A stretch of 64,000 nucleotides of DNA from Azospirillaceae bacterium (GCA_028283825.1 JAPWJW010000003.1:2480501-2544500); one strand, 5' to 3'; positions 1-8,749 are shown, counted from the first letter of the stretch. Notes: generated by a model from the sequence alone, not told the origin. A program made the numbers and translations.

Positions 1-1
1 G

Positions 2-280
2 CTGCAGAGTTATTTCATCCATCCCGACCAGGGCGACATCCTGCTGAACCGCCAGATGCGGGCGCGCATCGACCAGGGCATCGCCGATGGCGACGACTTC
101 TACCTGCTGGTGGCGCATTGGGAGATTTGGACGATAGACCAGATTTTGCCACGCTATGGGCTAAAAGGTGCCGGAGAGCCCTGCCAGCCTGTCACGTCGA
201 CATTGGATGAGCCGATGATGCTGTGCCGCATCGTTTCGCTGCAACCTGCGGCGGACCATGATATGAACCCCGTGAACTGA
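2..280 (+). CDS. C-terminal part of an unidentified protein (5' end outside window)
   Basis: The reading frame is open from the left edge and stops 26 bases before the glycosyltransferase at 307, so only the last 92 residues are visible. The visible part is hydrophilic at first, then has a short aromatic stretch (FYLLVAHWEIW). I recognise no catalytic motif. Its position directly ahead of a GT2 glycosyltransferase and a GtrA protein, on the same strand, makes a third member of a membrane sugar-transfer set plausible (a large membrane glycosyltransferase ending in a soluble tail). That is inference from context only. Confidence 0.6.
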   Translation: MQSYFIHPDQGDILLNRQMRARIDQGIADGDDFYLLVAHWEIWTIDQILPRYGLKGAGEPCQPVTSTLDEPMMLCRIVSLQPAADHDMNPVN

Positions 281-306
281 GCCTATTCTTTAAGGACTTA
301 TCCGCG

Positions 307-1287
307 ATGGTCGATTCCACCGCCCTGGCCGATACCGCCGTCCGGCCCCCCGTCGTGGCCGTGCTGGTGCCCTGTTATAATGAGGAGGCGGCCATCGCCA
401 AGGTGGTGGCCGATTTCAAGGCCGCGCTGCCGGGCGCCACCGTCTATGTCTACGACAACAACTCCAAGGACCGGACGGTGGAGGTGGCGCGCGCCGCCGG
501 CGCCGTGGTGCGCAGCGAGCCCTTACAGGGCAAGGGCAACGTCGTCCGCCGCATGTTCGCGGACATCGATGCCGACGTCTACGTCATGGTCGACGGTGAC
601 GACACCTATCACGCCGCCAGCGCGCCGGCCCTGGTGGACAAGCTGGTGTCGGAAAAGCTGGACATGGTGAATGGCGCCCGCGTCACGGAGATCGAGGCGG
701 CCTACCGCCCCGGCCACCGCTTCGGCAACGTGCTGCTGACCGGCCTGGTGACCATCATCTTCGGCAAGCGCACCAACGACATGCTGTCGGGCTACCGCGT
801 CTTCTCCCGCCGCTTCGTGAAGTCCTTCCCAGCACTGGCCGGCGGTTTCGAGACGGAGACGGAACTGACGGTGCACGCGCTGGAATTGCGCATGCCCATC
901 GCCGAGGTGCAGACGGCCTACAAGGACCGTCCGCCTGGGTCGGTCAGCAAGCTGTCGACCTACAAGGACGGCATCCGCATCCTGTGGATGATCACCAAGC
1001 TGGTGAAGGAGGAACGGCCCATGCTGTTCTTCGGCGTGGCCGCCTTGCTGCTGGTCGCGCTGTCGGTGATCCTGGCCGTGCCCGTGTTCGTCACCTTTGT
1101 GGAGACGGGCCTGGTGCCCCGCCTGCCCACGGCGGTGTTGGCCACCGGCCTCATGACCCTGGGCTTCCTGTCGCTGACCTGTGGCCTGATCCTGGACACC
1201 GTGACCCGGGGCCGGCGTGAGATGAAGCGCCTGCGGTACCTGGAAATCCCGGTGCCGGATTTCGCGCCCGTCAGCCGCCGGGGCTGA
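307..1287 (+). CDS. GT2-family glycosyltransferase (dolichol-phosphate-mannose synthase / GtrB-like), membrane anchored
   Basis: The 326-residue protein has the GT-A fold signatures of family 2: VPCYNEE at residues 21-27 and the metal/nucleotide-sugar motif DGDD at 96-99. Two hydrophobic segments follow at about 240-262 and 275-297. This arrangement matches enzymes that move a sugar from a nucleotide donor to undecaprenyl phosphate at the inner face of the membrane. The next gene, 10 bases downstream, encodes a GtrA-family protein, the usual flippase partner of GtrB-type enzymes, so the two probably act together in decorating lipopolysaccharide or another surface glycan. The ATG at 307 follows an AGGA at 292. 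Donor sugar cannot be read from sequence. Confidence 0.88.
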   Translation: MVDSTALADTAVRPPVVAVLVPCYNEEAAIAKVVADFKAALPGATVYVYDNNSKDRTVEVARAAGAVVRSEPLQGKGNVVRRMFADIDADVYVMVDGDDTYHAASAPALVDKLVSEKLDMVNGARVTEIEAAYRPGHRFGNVLLTGLVTIIFGKRTNDMLSGYRVFSRRFVKSFPALAGGFETETELTVHALELRMPIAEVQTAYKDRPPGSVSKLSTYKDGIRILWMITKLVKEERPMLFFGVAALLLVALSVILAVPVFVTFVETGLVPRLPTAVLATGLMTLGFLSLTCGLILDTVTRGRREMKRLRYLEIPVPDFAPVSRRG

Positions 1288-1297
1288 GGGGCGTCCC

Positions 1298-1804
1298 ATG
1301 GCCTTGCCCCAGCCCGATACGCTGTCGCCCGACCAGGAAGTCGTGGAGATGACCGGCGGCCAACCGGAAGGGCGGCTGAAGGGCGTGCATCGGGAAATCC
1401 TGTCCTTCGCCATGGTCGGCGTCGGCGGATTGCTGATGGACATGGCGGCCTTGTGGGTCGCCATGAACCTGCTGGGCCTGGGGCCGCACAGCGCCGGTTT
1501 CTTCTCCTACTTCGTGGCGGCCAGCTTCACCTGGTGGCTGAACCGGACCTTCACGTTCAGGGGCGCCAGCCGCCGCGCCGCCCTGCGCCAGTGGGCCAAG
1601 TTCCTGGCCGCCAACGCCGTGGGCGGCGTCGTCAACCTGGCGACCTACAACCTGATCGTCTGGCTGGAGGCCCCGGCCTTCGCCGTCGCCCTCCTGCCGT
1701 GGCTGCCGACGTTGTGGCCCTACCTGGCCAAGGGGGCGGGCTCGGTGGCGGGCCTGGGCTTCAACTTCGTGCTGTCTCGCATGCTGGTGTTTGGTCGGAA
1801 GTAA
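1298..1804 (+). CDS. GtrA-family membrane protein
   Basis: The 168-residue protein is strongly hydrophobic, with about four membrane segments. It carries the pattern common in GtrA proteins, an aromatic/basic stretch WWLNRTFTF after the second segment and a repeated FAMVGVGG-like opening helix. GtrA proteins are thought to flip undecaprenyl-phosphate-linked sugars across the inner membrane. It starts 10 bases after the GT2 gene and probably shares its mRNA. The first 30 residues are polar and may be a cytoplasmic tail. The family call is confident; the substrate is unknown. Confidence 0.85.
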   Translation: MALPQPDTLSPDQEVVEMTGGQPEGRLKGVHREILSFAMVGVGGLLMDMAALWVAMNLLGLGPHSAGFFSYFVAASFTWWLNRTFTFRGASRRAALRQWAKFLAANAVGGVVNLATYNLIVWLEAPAFAVALLPWLPTLWPYLAKGAGSVAGLGFNFVLSRMLVFGRK

Positions 1805-1843
1805 TCTCGACGGTATGAAGGCGGGATCGTCATGCTGAGCGAC

Positions 1844-1873
1844 TTGACTGGTATGTGGTGCGTACCACATACT
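1844..1873 (+). promoter_or_regulatory. Promoter with embedded operator of the higBA pair
   Basis: A -35 box TTGACT (1844-1849) and a -10-like CATACT (1868-1873) are 18 bases apart. The spacer and -10 are covered by a perfect inverted repeat, GTATGTGGT (1851-1859) and ACCACATAC (1864-1872), with a 4-base centre. HigA antitoxins commonly repress their own promoter by binding such a palindrome, so this is most likely the autoregulatory operator. Confidence 0.7.
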
Positions 1874-1897
1874 GGATAAGAAAATCACGGAGCGGTG

Positions 1898-2221
1898 ATG
1901 GCGATCAAGAGTTGCAGGGACAAGGACACGGCAAGCTTTCTGGCCGGGAAACATGTCCGGCAGTTCCAGGCAATTGAGCGACAGGCCCAGAAGGCGCTCA
2001 CCAAGTTGACGGTTGTTTCCCGCCTCGTTGAACTCCGTAATCCCCCGTCCAATCGCTTCGAGGCGTTGGGCGGGGACAGGAGCGGCGAATACAGCATCCG
2101 CATCAATGACCAGTGGCGCGTTTGCTTCCGTTGGGAGTTTACCCAAGCCGATCCCGAGGGCACCGACCCACTGATGCGCCAGGGACAGCCATATGATGTC
2201 GAGATCACCGACTATCATTGA
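1898..2221 (+). CDS. higB: HigB-like toxin of the RelE/ParE superfamily
   Basis: The 107-residue protein has the HigB pattern: an N-terminal KSCRDKDTASF stretch, a central helix pair, LRNPPSNRFEALGGDRSGEYSIRI-type core (motif split here: LRNPPSNR then EALGGDRSG), and QWRVCFRW near residue 75. HigB toxins cleave mRNA on the ribosome. The toxin comes before the antitoxin, the order typical of higBA. I chose ATG 1898 rather than the GTG immediately before it. The stop overlaps the most upstream possible start of higA. The pair sits alone between unrelated genes, so horizontal acquisition is likely. Confidence 0.85.
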   Translation: MAIKSCRDKDTASFLAGKHVRQFQAIERQAQKALTKLTVVSRLVELRNPPSNRFEALGGDRSGEYSIRINDQWRVCFRWEFTQADPEGTDPLMRQGQPYDVEITDYH

Positions 2222-2235
2222 CCATTGGAGTCACC

Positions 2236-2562
2236 TTGACCGTGGAAAACCTGCCCCCGATCCACCCCGGCGAATTCTTGGCCGACGAACTCCAGGCCCT
2301 TGGGATGAGCGCCAGAAAGTTCGCCCAGCATATTGATGTGGCGCACAACGCCATCGGTGCGATCTTGGCTGGCCGGCGGTCCATCACCGCCCCGATGGCT
2401 CTCCGGTTGGGGCGCGTGTTCGGAACCGGCTTTCAATACTGGATGTCCCTTCAGGATCTGTACGACGCCAAAGTGGCCCAATTGACCCTTGGGGATAGCC
2501 TTGAGGCAATCGTTCCGCTCGTTCAACCGGGTCCCGCTGCCGCGCGGCGGGAAGTCGCCTGA
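2236..2562 (+). CDS. higA: HigA-family antitoxin (XRE-type DNA-binding)
   Basis: The protein begins with the HigA hallmark PPIHPGEFLADEL and continues into a helix-turn-helix (ARKFAQHIDVAHNAIGAIL), then ITAPMALRLGRVFGTG and a short C-terminal tail. HigA binds and neutralises HigB and represses the operon. I place the start at TTG 2236, because GGAG (2227-2230) lies five bases ahead. An in-frame TTG at 2218 overlapping the toxin stop is the alternative and would add six residues. No ATG is available in this part of the frame, so start choice remains uncertain. Confidence 0.85.
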   Translation: MTVENLPPIHPGEFLADELQALGMSARKFAQHIDVAHNAIGAILAGRRSITAPMALRLGRVFGTGFQYWMSLQDLYDAKVAQLTLGDSLEAIVPLVQPGPAAARREVA

Positions 2563-2658
2563 AATAAGGCTTACCCGACCAACCTGCGATGGGGGCAGGC
2601 CGGCCCTGCCGGGCACGGCCATGGACAGCGGGCGGATCGTCGCCATATAACCGGCGTT

Positions 2659-3504
2659 ATGGCGCGCCATTTTCTCAAGATGCACGGGCTCGGCAACGAC
2701 TTCGTCGTTCTGGACGCCCGCCGTGATCCCCTGTCGTTGACGGGCGCGCAGGCGCGCGCCATCGCCGACCGTCATTTCGGTGTCGGCTGCGACCAGCTGA
2801 TCATCCTGGAACCGCCGCAGTCGGCCGGCGCCGATGTCTTCATGCGTATCCTGAACCCCGACGGCAGCGAGTCCGGCGCCTGCGGCAACGCCACGCGCTG
2901 CGTCGCCGCGCTGGTGGCGACGGAAGGTGCCGGGCGGGATACCCTGACGGTGGAAACCATCAGCGGCCTGCTGCCCGCCGTCCGCCATGCCGACGGCACG
3001 GTGACGGTGGACATGGGGCCGGCCCGCCTGGACTGGCAGCAGATTCCCCTGGCCGAACCTGCCGATACCCTGTCGCTGGACGTTTCCGCCGGCCCGCTGG
3101 CCAACCCCTGCGTCGTCAACATGGGCAATCCCCACGCCGTCTTCTTCGTGGACGATGCCGAGGCGGTGGATCTGCCGACCTGGGGGCCGCAGCTGGAGCA
3201 CCACACCGCCTTCCCCCAGCGCGCCAATATCGAGGTGGCGAGCGTCATCGCCCCGGGCCGCGTGCGCATGCGGGTGTGGGAACGGGGGGCGGGCATCACG
3301 CTGGCCTGCGGCTCGGGCGCCTGCGCCACCCTGGTGGCGGCTGTGCGCCGGGGCCTGACCGACGCCAAGGCGGAAATCGTCATGGATGGCGGGGCGCTGA
3401 CCATCGAATGGCGCGCGGACGGACACGTCCTGATGACCGGCCCGGTGGCCACGTCGTTCAGCGGCGAACTGTCGGACAGCCTGCTGGCGGGCGGCCGGGA
3501 ATGA
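2659..3504 (+). CDS. dapF: Diaminopimelate epimerase
   Basis: This enzyme converts LL- to meso-diaminopimelate for lysine and peptidoglycan synthesis. The 281-residue protein opens with MHGLGNDFVVLD and has the two catalytic cysteines in their usual places, C75 in SGACGNATRC and C217 in ACGSGAC. Length is normal for the family. The stop overlaps the ATG of mtaB (ATGA at 3501), and mtaB in turn overlaps ftsY, so the three are translationally coupled. This is a conserved order in alphaproteobacteria. Confidence 0.97.
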   Translation: MARHFLKMHGLGNDFVVLDARRDPLSLTGAQARAIADRHFGVGCDQLIILEPPQSAGADVFMRILNPDGSESGACGNATRCVAALVATEGAGRDTLTVETISGLLPAVRHADGTVTVDMGPARLDWQQIPLAEPADTLSLDVSAGPLANPCVVNMGNPHAVFFVDDAEAVDLPTWGPQLEHHTAFPQRANIEVASVIAPGRVRMRVWERGAGITLACGSGACATLVAAVRRGLTDAKAEIVMDGGALTIEWRADGHVLMTGPVATSFSGELSDSLLAGGRE

Positions 3505-4835
3505 GTGCTGAGCACATCCACGGCGACCATGACCACGATCATGAGCATCGCCAGGAGGGCTCCGGCCCTGAGGTTTCCGGTGAGGCCGGCGGGCCGCAGG
3601 TCGTCACCTTCGGCTGCCGCCTGAACACCTATGAGTCCGAGGTGATGCGCGACCACGCGCGGGCCGCCGGCCTGGGGCCCGTGCTGATCTTCAACACCTG
3701 CGCCGTGACCTCGGAGGCCGAGCGCCAGGCGCGCCAGGCCATCCGCAAGGCGCGGCGTGAGAACCCCGGCACCCGCATCGTCGTCACCGGCTGCGCCGCC
3801 CAGGTCAACCCCGGCACCTTCGCCGCCATGCCCGAGGTCGACCAGGTCCTGGGCAACGACCTGAAGCTGAAGGCCGACAGCTGGACCAGCTTCGGCACCG
3901 GCCTGGCGGAGCGGGTGATCGTCAACGACATCATGTCGGTGCGTGAGACGGCCGGCCACCTGATCCAGGGCATGGAAGGCCGCGCCCGCGCCTTCGTCCA
4001 GGTGCAGAACGGCTGCGACCACCGCTGCACCTTCTGCATCATCCCCTACGGCCGGGGCAATTCCCGCTCCGTCCCCATGGGGGAGGTGGTGACCCAGGTG
4101 CGCACCCTGGTGGAGCAGGGCTACCGTGAGGTGGTGCTGACCGGCGTGGACGTCACCAGCTATGGCCCCGACCTGCCGGGCACGCCCAGCCTGGGCCAGA
4201 TGATCCGGCGCCTGCTGGCCCTGGTGCCGGAATTGCCGCGCCTGCGCCTGTCCTCGCTGGACCCGGTGGAGATCGACGACGACCTGTGGCGGCTGATCGC
4301 GGAGGAGCCGCGCCTGATGCCCCACCTGCACGTCAGCCTGCAGGCCGGCGACGACATGGTGCTGAAGCGCATGAAGCGCCGGCACAGCCGCGCCGACGCC
4401 GTGGCCTTTTGTGATCGCGCGCGCGCGCTGCGGCCCGACATGGTGTTTGGCGCCGACCTGATCGCCGGTTTCCCCACGGAAACCGACGGGATGTTCCAGA
4501 ACACCCTGGATGCCGTGGCCGATTGCGGCCTGACCTGGCTGCACGTCTTCCCCTACAGCCCGCGCCCCGGCACGCCCGCCGCGCGCATGCCGCAGGTGGA
4601 CAAGGCGGTGCGCAAGGACCGGGCGGCCCGTCTGCGCGCGGCGGGCGCGGTCGCGGTGCGCCAGCATTTGGCCGGCCAGCAGGGGCGCACCCTCACGGTG
4701 CTGGTGGAAAAGGGCCGCGTGGGCCGGACCGAACAATTCGCCGAGGTGCGGCTGGACCGCGACTTCGCGCCCGGCACGCTGGTCGATGCCCGCATTGTCG
4801 GGCTGGACGGGGACATGTTGATGGGTTGCTGCTGA
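3501..4835 (+). CDS. mtaB: tRNA (t6A37) methylthiotransferase MtaB, with His-rich N-terminal tail
   Basis: MtaB adds a methylthio group to t6A at position 37 of tRNA. The 444-residue protein has the first cluster cysteines at C39, C67 and C98 (UPF0004 domain), the radical-SAM motif C172-x3-C176-x2-C179 in NGCDHRCTFC, and a C-terminal TRAM-like region. The ATG at 3501 overlaps the dapF stop. The start is supported because the first 20 residues, although unusual, are followed directly by the family core. Those residues contain seven histidines and four aspartates (HIHGDHDHDHEH), not a general feature of MtaB and possibly metal-binding. The stop shares one base with the ftsY start. Confidence 0.93.
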   Translation: MSAEHIHGDHDHDHEHRQEGSGPEVSGEAGGPQVVTFGCRLNTYESEVMRDHARAAGLGPVLIFNTCAVTSEAERQARQAIRKARRENPGTRIVVTGCAAQVNPGTFAAMPEVDQVLGNDLKLKADSWTSFGTGLAERVIVNDIMSVRETAGHLIQGMEGRARAFVQVQNGCDHRCTFCIIPYGRGNSRSVPMGEVVTQVRTLVEQGYREVVLTGVDVTSYGPDLPGTPSLGQMIRRLLALVPELPRLRLSSLDPVEIDDDLWRLIAEEPRLMPHLHVSLQAGDDMVLKRMKRRHSRADAVAFCDRARALRPDMVFGADLIAGFPTETDGMFQNTLDAVADCGLTWLHVFPYSPRPGTPAARMPQVDKAVRKDRAARLRAAGAVAVRQHLAGQQGRTLTVLVEKGRVGRTEQFAEVRLDRDFAPGTLVDARIVGLDGDMLMGCC

Positions 4836-5980
4836 TGTTCGACTGGATCAAGCGTAAGAAGCCCGAAGCCCAGACCGCCCCCGCGCCAGCCCCAGTCACC
4901 ATCGAGCCCGTTGCGCAACCGGAACAGGTTCCGGAGCCTGTGGTCGAGATGCCGGTCGCGGAGGCCCCCGTGGCCGAGGTCGTCGCGCCGCCTGTGCCCA
5001 AATCCGCCCTGGTGCTGGACGCTGCCCCGGTGGCCCCGGTGGAAGAGGCGCCCCAGGGCAACTGGCTGTCCCGCCTGCGCAAGGGGCTGTCCAAATCCAC
5101 CAACCGGCTGACCGACGGCATCGGCGGCATCTTCACCAAGCGCAAGCTGGATGACGAGACGCTGGAGGAACTGGAGGAACTGCTGATCCAGGCGGACCTG
5201 GGGCCGGCCATGGCCGCCCGGGTGACGGCTGATCTGGCCAAAAGCCGCTTTGGCAAGGAAGTGTCGCCGGACGAGGTGAAGCGCTTCCTGGCGGATGAGA
5301 TCGGCAAGGTCCTGGCGCCGGTGGCCCGGCCCTTGGTGCTGGATGGCGGTCACAAGCCGCACGTGGTGCTGGTGGTGGGCGTCAACGGCACCGGCAAGAC
5401 CACCACCATCGGCAAGTATGCCCGCGAACTGAGTGCTGCCGGCAAGACGGTGTGGCTGGCCGCCGGCGACACCTTCCGCGCCGCCGCCGTCGCCCAGTTG
5501 CAGATTTGGGGCGAACGCACCGGCGCGCCGGTGATCGCCAAGGAAACCGGGGCGGACGCCGCGGGCCTGGCCTATGAGGCGCTGGAGAAGGCGCGTGCTG
5601 CCGGCGCCGACGTGCTGTTGATCGACACCGCCGGCCGCCTGCAGAACAAGCAGGGCCTGATGGATGAACTGCGCAAGATCGTGCGCGTCATCAAGAAGGT
5701 GGACCCCACCGCCCCCCACACCACCCTGCTGACCCTGGACGCCACCACCGGCCAGAACGCCCATTCGCAGGTGGAGGTGTTCAAGGAAATGGTGTCGGTC
5801 AACGGCCTGATCCTGACCAAGCTGGACGGTTCCGCCCGCGGTGGCGTGCTGGTGTCGCTGGCGCAGAAGTTCGGCCTGCCTGTGCACGCCATCGGCGTGG
5901 GCGAGGGCATCGACGACCTGCGGCCCTTCGACGCCCAATCCTTCGCCGCCTCCCTGGTCGGCCTGGACGAGACGCGCTGA
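4835..5980 (+). CDS. ftsY: Signal recognition particle receptor FtsY
   Basis: FtsY docks SRP-ribosome complexes at the inner membrane. The 381-residue protein has a Pro/Ala/Glu-rich N-terminal A region (about 1-75), the N domain (about 78-165), and a GTPase G domain with Walker A GVNGTGKTTT at 182-191, DTAGR, and TKLDGSARGG. The ATG at 4835 overlaps the mtaB stop by one base. In many relatives yciB follows ftsY directly; here two genes (6065-10281) lie in between. Confidence 0.97.
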   Translation: MFDWIKRKKPEAQTAPAPAPVTIEPVAQPEQVPEPVVEMPVAEAPVAEVVAPPVPKSALVLDAAPVAPVEEAPQGNWLSRLRKGLSKSTNRLTDGIGGIFTKRKLDDETLEELEELLIQADLGPAMAARVTADLAKSRFGKEVSPDEVKRFLADEIGKVLAPVARPLVLDGGHKPHVVLVVGVNGTGKTTTIGKYARELSAAGKTVWLAAGDTFRAAAVAQLQIWGERTGAPVIAKETGADAAGLAYEALEKARAAGADVLLIDTAGRLQNKQGLMDELRKIVRVIKKVDPTAPHTTLLTLDATTGQNAHSQVEVFKEMVSVNGLILTKLDGSARGGVLVSLAQKFGLPVHAIGVGEGIDDLRPFDAQSFAASLVGLDETR

Positions 5981-6064
5981 ACCTTCCGCGCCGGGTTCCC
6001 GGATAGTCGCGTTTCTGTATAGTCCCCCGGTATCCGCCCTCGACCAAGGCCAGGGGACCCGTCC

Positions 6065-8596
6065 GTGACCACGCTTGCCGACATTCTGCAGCAAGGCATC
6101 GCCCTGCATCAGGCGGGGCGCCTTGATGAGGCGGAGCCGCTGTACCGCCAGGTGCTGGCGGCCGTGCCGGGCCAGCCGGACACCTGCCGCCTGCTGGGTG
6201 CCTTGTACCTGCAAGGCGGGCGGCCGGCGCTGGCCATCGCCCCCTTGCGGGCCGTGCTGACGGCCAATCCCGACCATGCCGAGGCGCTGAACAATCTGCG
6301 CGTGGCCTATGCCGCCCTGGGCCAGGTGGATCAGGCTGTGGCCTTCCTGCGGGAATTGGTGGTGGCGCGTCCCCAGGCGGTGGCACCGGCCCTGGTGCTT
6401 GCCACCACCCTGTGGCAGGCGGGTCGCCCGGCGGAGGCGGTGCCCCATTTCCGCCAGGTCGTGGCCCTGGCGCCCGGCCATGCCGATGGCTGGGTCGGCC
6501 TGGCCCGCTGCCTGGATGCCGTCGGGCTGGAGGCCGATGACGGTGAGGAGGCCGACGCCGCCTATGGCCGGGCCATCGCCCTGACGCCGCAGCGCGCCGA
6601 CCTGCTGGCGGCGCGCGGCGGCTTGCGCGACCGGCAGGGCCGATTCGATGACGCCGTTGTGGATTTGGAGGCGGCGCTGGCGCTGGACGGCGGCGTGGCG
6701 CTTTACCATTACAATCTGGGCCATGCCTTGCAGGGGGCGGGGCGGTGGGATGCGGCGCTGACGGCGTATGAGCGTGCGCTGGCGCTGGACCCCGGCCTGT
6801 CCGATGCCCTGCTGAACCTGGCCAACACCCTGATGGCGGCCGGCCGCGCGCGGGAGGCGGTGGTCCGCTACCTGCGCTTGCTGGCCGGCGCGCCCGCCCA
6901 TGCCGAGGGGGTGCGGGGCCTGCTGCACGCCCTGCTGCTGACGCCCGAATTGCCGGATGAGGCCCGCCGTGCCCTGGAAACGGCGATCACGGCGGAACCC
7001 GGGAATGTCACCTGGCTGTCCGATTACGGCGCGCTGCTGCTGGAACGCGGGCTGCATCAGCCGGCGCTGGACCAGATCGCCGCCGCTTTGGCGCTGGATC
7101 CCGATTCGGTGCCGACGCTCAGCATGATGGGCGTCCTGCTGGACCGGGTGGGCAGGGTCGATGACGCGGCCGCCTTTCATGAACGCGCGGTCGAACTGGG
7201 CGGCGACCAGCCGGGCATCCTGAACAATATGGGCCTGCACCACCAGACGGCGGGCCGGGGGATGCAGGCGATCGCGTATTTCGCCCGCAGCCTGACCCTG
7301 GCGCCCAGCCCATCGGCGCACAGCAATTTGATCTTTGCGCATGATTTCGATCCCGCCATCGACATCGCCACCGGTCAGGCCGAACGCCGCCGCTGGTATG
7401 ACCTCTATGGTCCGGAGGCGGCCGGCGGGGCCGCGGGTCGCGGATCGGCCCCCTGGCCTCCGGCGCCTTGGGCCAACCTGCCTGATCCCGACCGTCCCCT
7501 GACCATCGGCTATGTCTCCGCCGACTTCCGATCCCATTCCGCCGCCGCCTGTTTCTCCCCCGTGGTCTGCGGCCATGACCGGGCGGCGTTCCGCGTCATC
7601 TGCTATTCCAACTATGTGGTGACCGACCAGGTGACGGACCGCATCCGGGCGGCGGTTGACGGCTGGCGCGTCATCGTCGGCATGGACGACGCGGCAGTGG
7701 ATCGCCTGGTGCGCGAGGACGGCGTTGACATCCTGGTCGATCTGTCCGGCCATTCGGGCGGCAACCGGCTGACCCTGTTCGCTGCTAAGCCGGCGCCCGT
7801 GCAGGTGTCCGCCTGGGGCCATGTCACCGGCACCGGCATTCCCGCCATGGACGCGCTGCTGGCCGATCCTGAGCTCATCCCGGCGGTGGAACGACCCTTC
7901 TTCGCCGAGCAAGTGATGGACCTGCCGTGCAGTCTCTGCTTTGAGCCGCCGCCCGATTGCCCGCCGGTGGCCCCGGGACCGGCGACGACGGGCGGACCGC
8001 TGACCTTCGGCTGCTTCAACCGCCTGGCCAAGGTGACGGACGACAGCCTGGATCTGTGGGCCATGGGCTTGCGGCTGCGTCCGGAAACCCGCCTGGTGAT
8101 GAAGGACACCTCACTGGAAAATCCGGCGCTGCGGGCCGACCTGACGGCGCGGCTGGCCCGGCGCGGCGTGGCGCCGGAACGGGTGGAGTTGCTGGGCCGC
8201 ACCTCGCGTGCCGACCATCTGGCCGCCTACGGCCGCATCGACGTGGCGTTGGATCCAGTGACCTATTCCGGCGGCGTCACCTCGTGCGAGGCCTTGTGGA
8301 TGGGGGTACCGGTATTGGCCCTGCCGGCTGGCCTGAGCACGGCGGCGCGCAGTACCGCCGCCATTTTGCGGGCGGTGGGAATGACGGATTACATCGTGCG
8401 CACGCCCGAGGCTCTTGTCGCCCGCATGGCGGAACTGGCCGATGATCCGATGCGGGTCGCCGCCGGGCGGCTGGACCGCCGCGCGCGCCTGGCCCGCACC
8501 CCCGTCTTCGATACGGCCGCCTACACCCGGGCGGTGGAGGGGGTGTACCGCCAATTGTGGCGCGACTGGTGCGAAGCCGGAGTCGTGGCAAATTAA
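6065..8596 (+). CDS. TPR-repeat protein with C-terminal SPINDLY/O-GlcNAc-transferase-like domain
   Basis: The 843-residue protein has about ten TPR repeats in roughly residues 1-430 (for example GRLDEAEPLYRQVLAAVPG near the start). A GT41-type glycosyltransferase half follows, with TIGYVSADFRSHS, DLSGHSGGNRL, PAPVQVSAWGH and a sugar-nucleotide region GGVTSCEALWMGVPV. GT41 enzymes attach GlcNAc or fucose to Ser/Thr of proteins; bacterial members often modify flagellin, adhesins or unknown targets. GTG at 6065 is the only early start. There is no signal peptide, so it acts in the cytoplasm. It sits between ftsY and yciB, apparently an insertion in a conserved block. The acceptor is unknown. Confidence 0.88.
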   Translation: MTTLADILQQGIALHQAGRLDEAEPLYRQVLAAVPGQPDTCRLLGALYLQGGRPALAIAPLRAVLTANPDHAEALNNLRVAYAALGQVDQAVAFLRELVVARPQAVAPALVLATTLWQAGRPAEAVPHFRQVVALAPGHADGWVGLARCLDAVGLEADDGEEADAAYGRAIALTPQRADLLAARGGLRDRQGRFDDAVVDLEAALALDGGVALYHYNLGHALQGAGRWDAALTAYERALALDPGLSDALLNLANTLMAAGRAREAVVRYLRLLAGAPAHAEGVRGLLHALLLTPELPDEARRALETAITAEPGNVTWLSDYGALLLERGLHQPALDQIAAALALDPDSVPTLSMMGVLLDRVGRVDDAAAFHERAVELGGDQPGILNNMGLHHQTAGRGMQAIAYFARSLTLAPSPSAHSNLIFAHDFDPAIDIATGQAERRRWYDLYGPEAAGGAAGRGSAPWPPAPWANLPDPDRPLTIGYVSADFRSHSAAACFSPVVCGHDRAAFRVICYSNYVVTDQVTDRIRAAVDGWRVIVGMDDAAVDRLVREDGVDILVDLSGHSGGNRLTLFAAKPAPVQVSAWGHVTGTGIPAMDALLADPELIPAVERPFFAEQVMDLPCSLCFEPPPDCPPVAPGPATTGGPLTFGCFNRLAKVTDDSLDLWAMGLRLRPETRLVMKDTSLENPALRADLTARLARRGVAPERVELLGRTSRADHLAAYGRIDVALDPVTYSGGVTSCEALWMGVPVLALPAGLSTAARSTAAILRAVGMTDYIVRTPEALVARMAELADDPMRVAAGRLDRRARLARTPVFDTAAYTRAVEGVYRQLWRDWCEAGVVAN

Positions 8597-8607
8597 CATG
8601 GCCGCGC

Positions 8608-8639
8608 TTGACAGCTTTTGCTGATTGGCGGACTATATT
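8608..8639 (+). promoter_or_regulatory. Candidate sigma70 promoter upstream of amn
   Basis: A consensus -35 TTGACA (8608-8613) is followed 17 bases later by GACTAT (8631-8636), which runs into TATATT (8634-8639). Initiation would fall at about 8642-8646, at the first base of the hairpin described next. Confidence 0.5.
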
Positions 8640-8644
8640 TAACG

Positions 8645-8685
8645 AAGCCGCACGCGGGGAAACCCGCTGCGGCTTTTGTATTTTT
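8645..8685 (+). terminator. Intrinsic terminator hairpin with GAAA tetraloop
   Basis: The stem is AAGCCGCA (8645-8652) with TGCGGCTT (8668-8675), then, after a bulged C, GCGGG with CCCGC closed by GAAA (8659-8662). The sequence TTGTATTTTT follows. It can terminate the glycosyltransferase gene that ends at 8596, or act on transcripts from the promoter just upstream. Confidence 0.8.
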
Positions 8686-8702
8686 AAAAGACTTTGCCGA
8701 CA

Positions 8703-8749
8703 AGGGTGACCGCCGGCGGCAATCCGGCCGCGGGCTGATCGGTCACCCT
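8703..8749 (+). promoter_or_regulatory. Hairpin in the amn 5' leader
   Basis: A perfect 9-bp stem AGGGTGACC (8703-8711) / GGTCACCCT (8741-8749) encloses a smaller stem GCCGG/CCGGC (8712-8716, 8724-8728). It ends about 10 bases before the AAGGAG ribosome-binding site of amn, a position suited to control of translation or mRNA stability. Confidence 0.45.

Noticed and set aside
4553-7912. Very long open frames opposite known genes, for example here and at 40116-43205 and 8743-10239 (minus strand)
   Set aside because: They mirror the codon pattern of strongly supported genes (ftsY, glycosyltransferase, sucB/lpd, amn). High GC leaves the opposite strand free of stops; compositions are His/Gly/Arg-rich and show no family motif.
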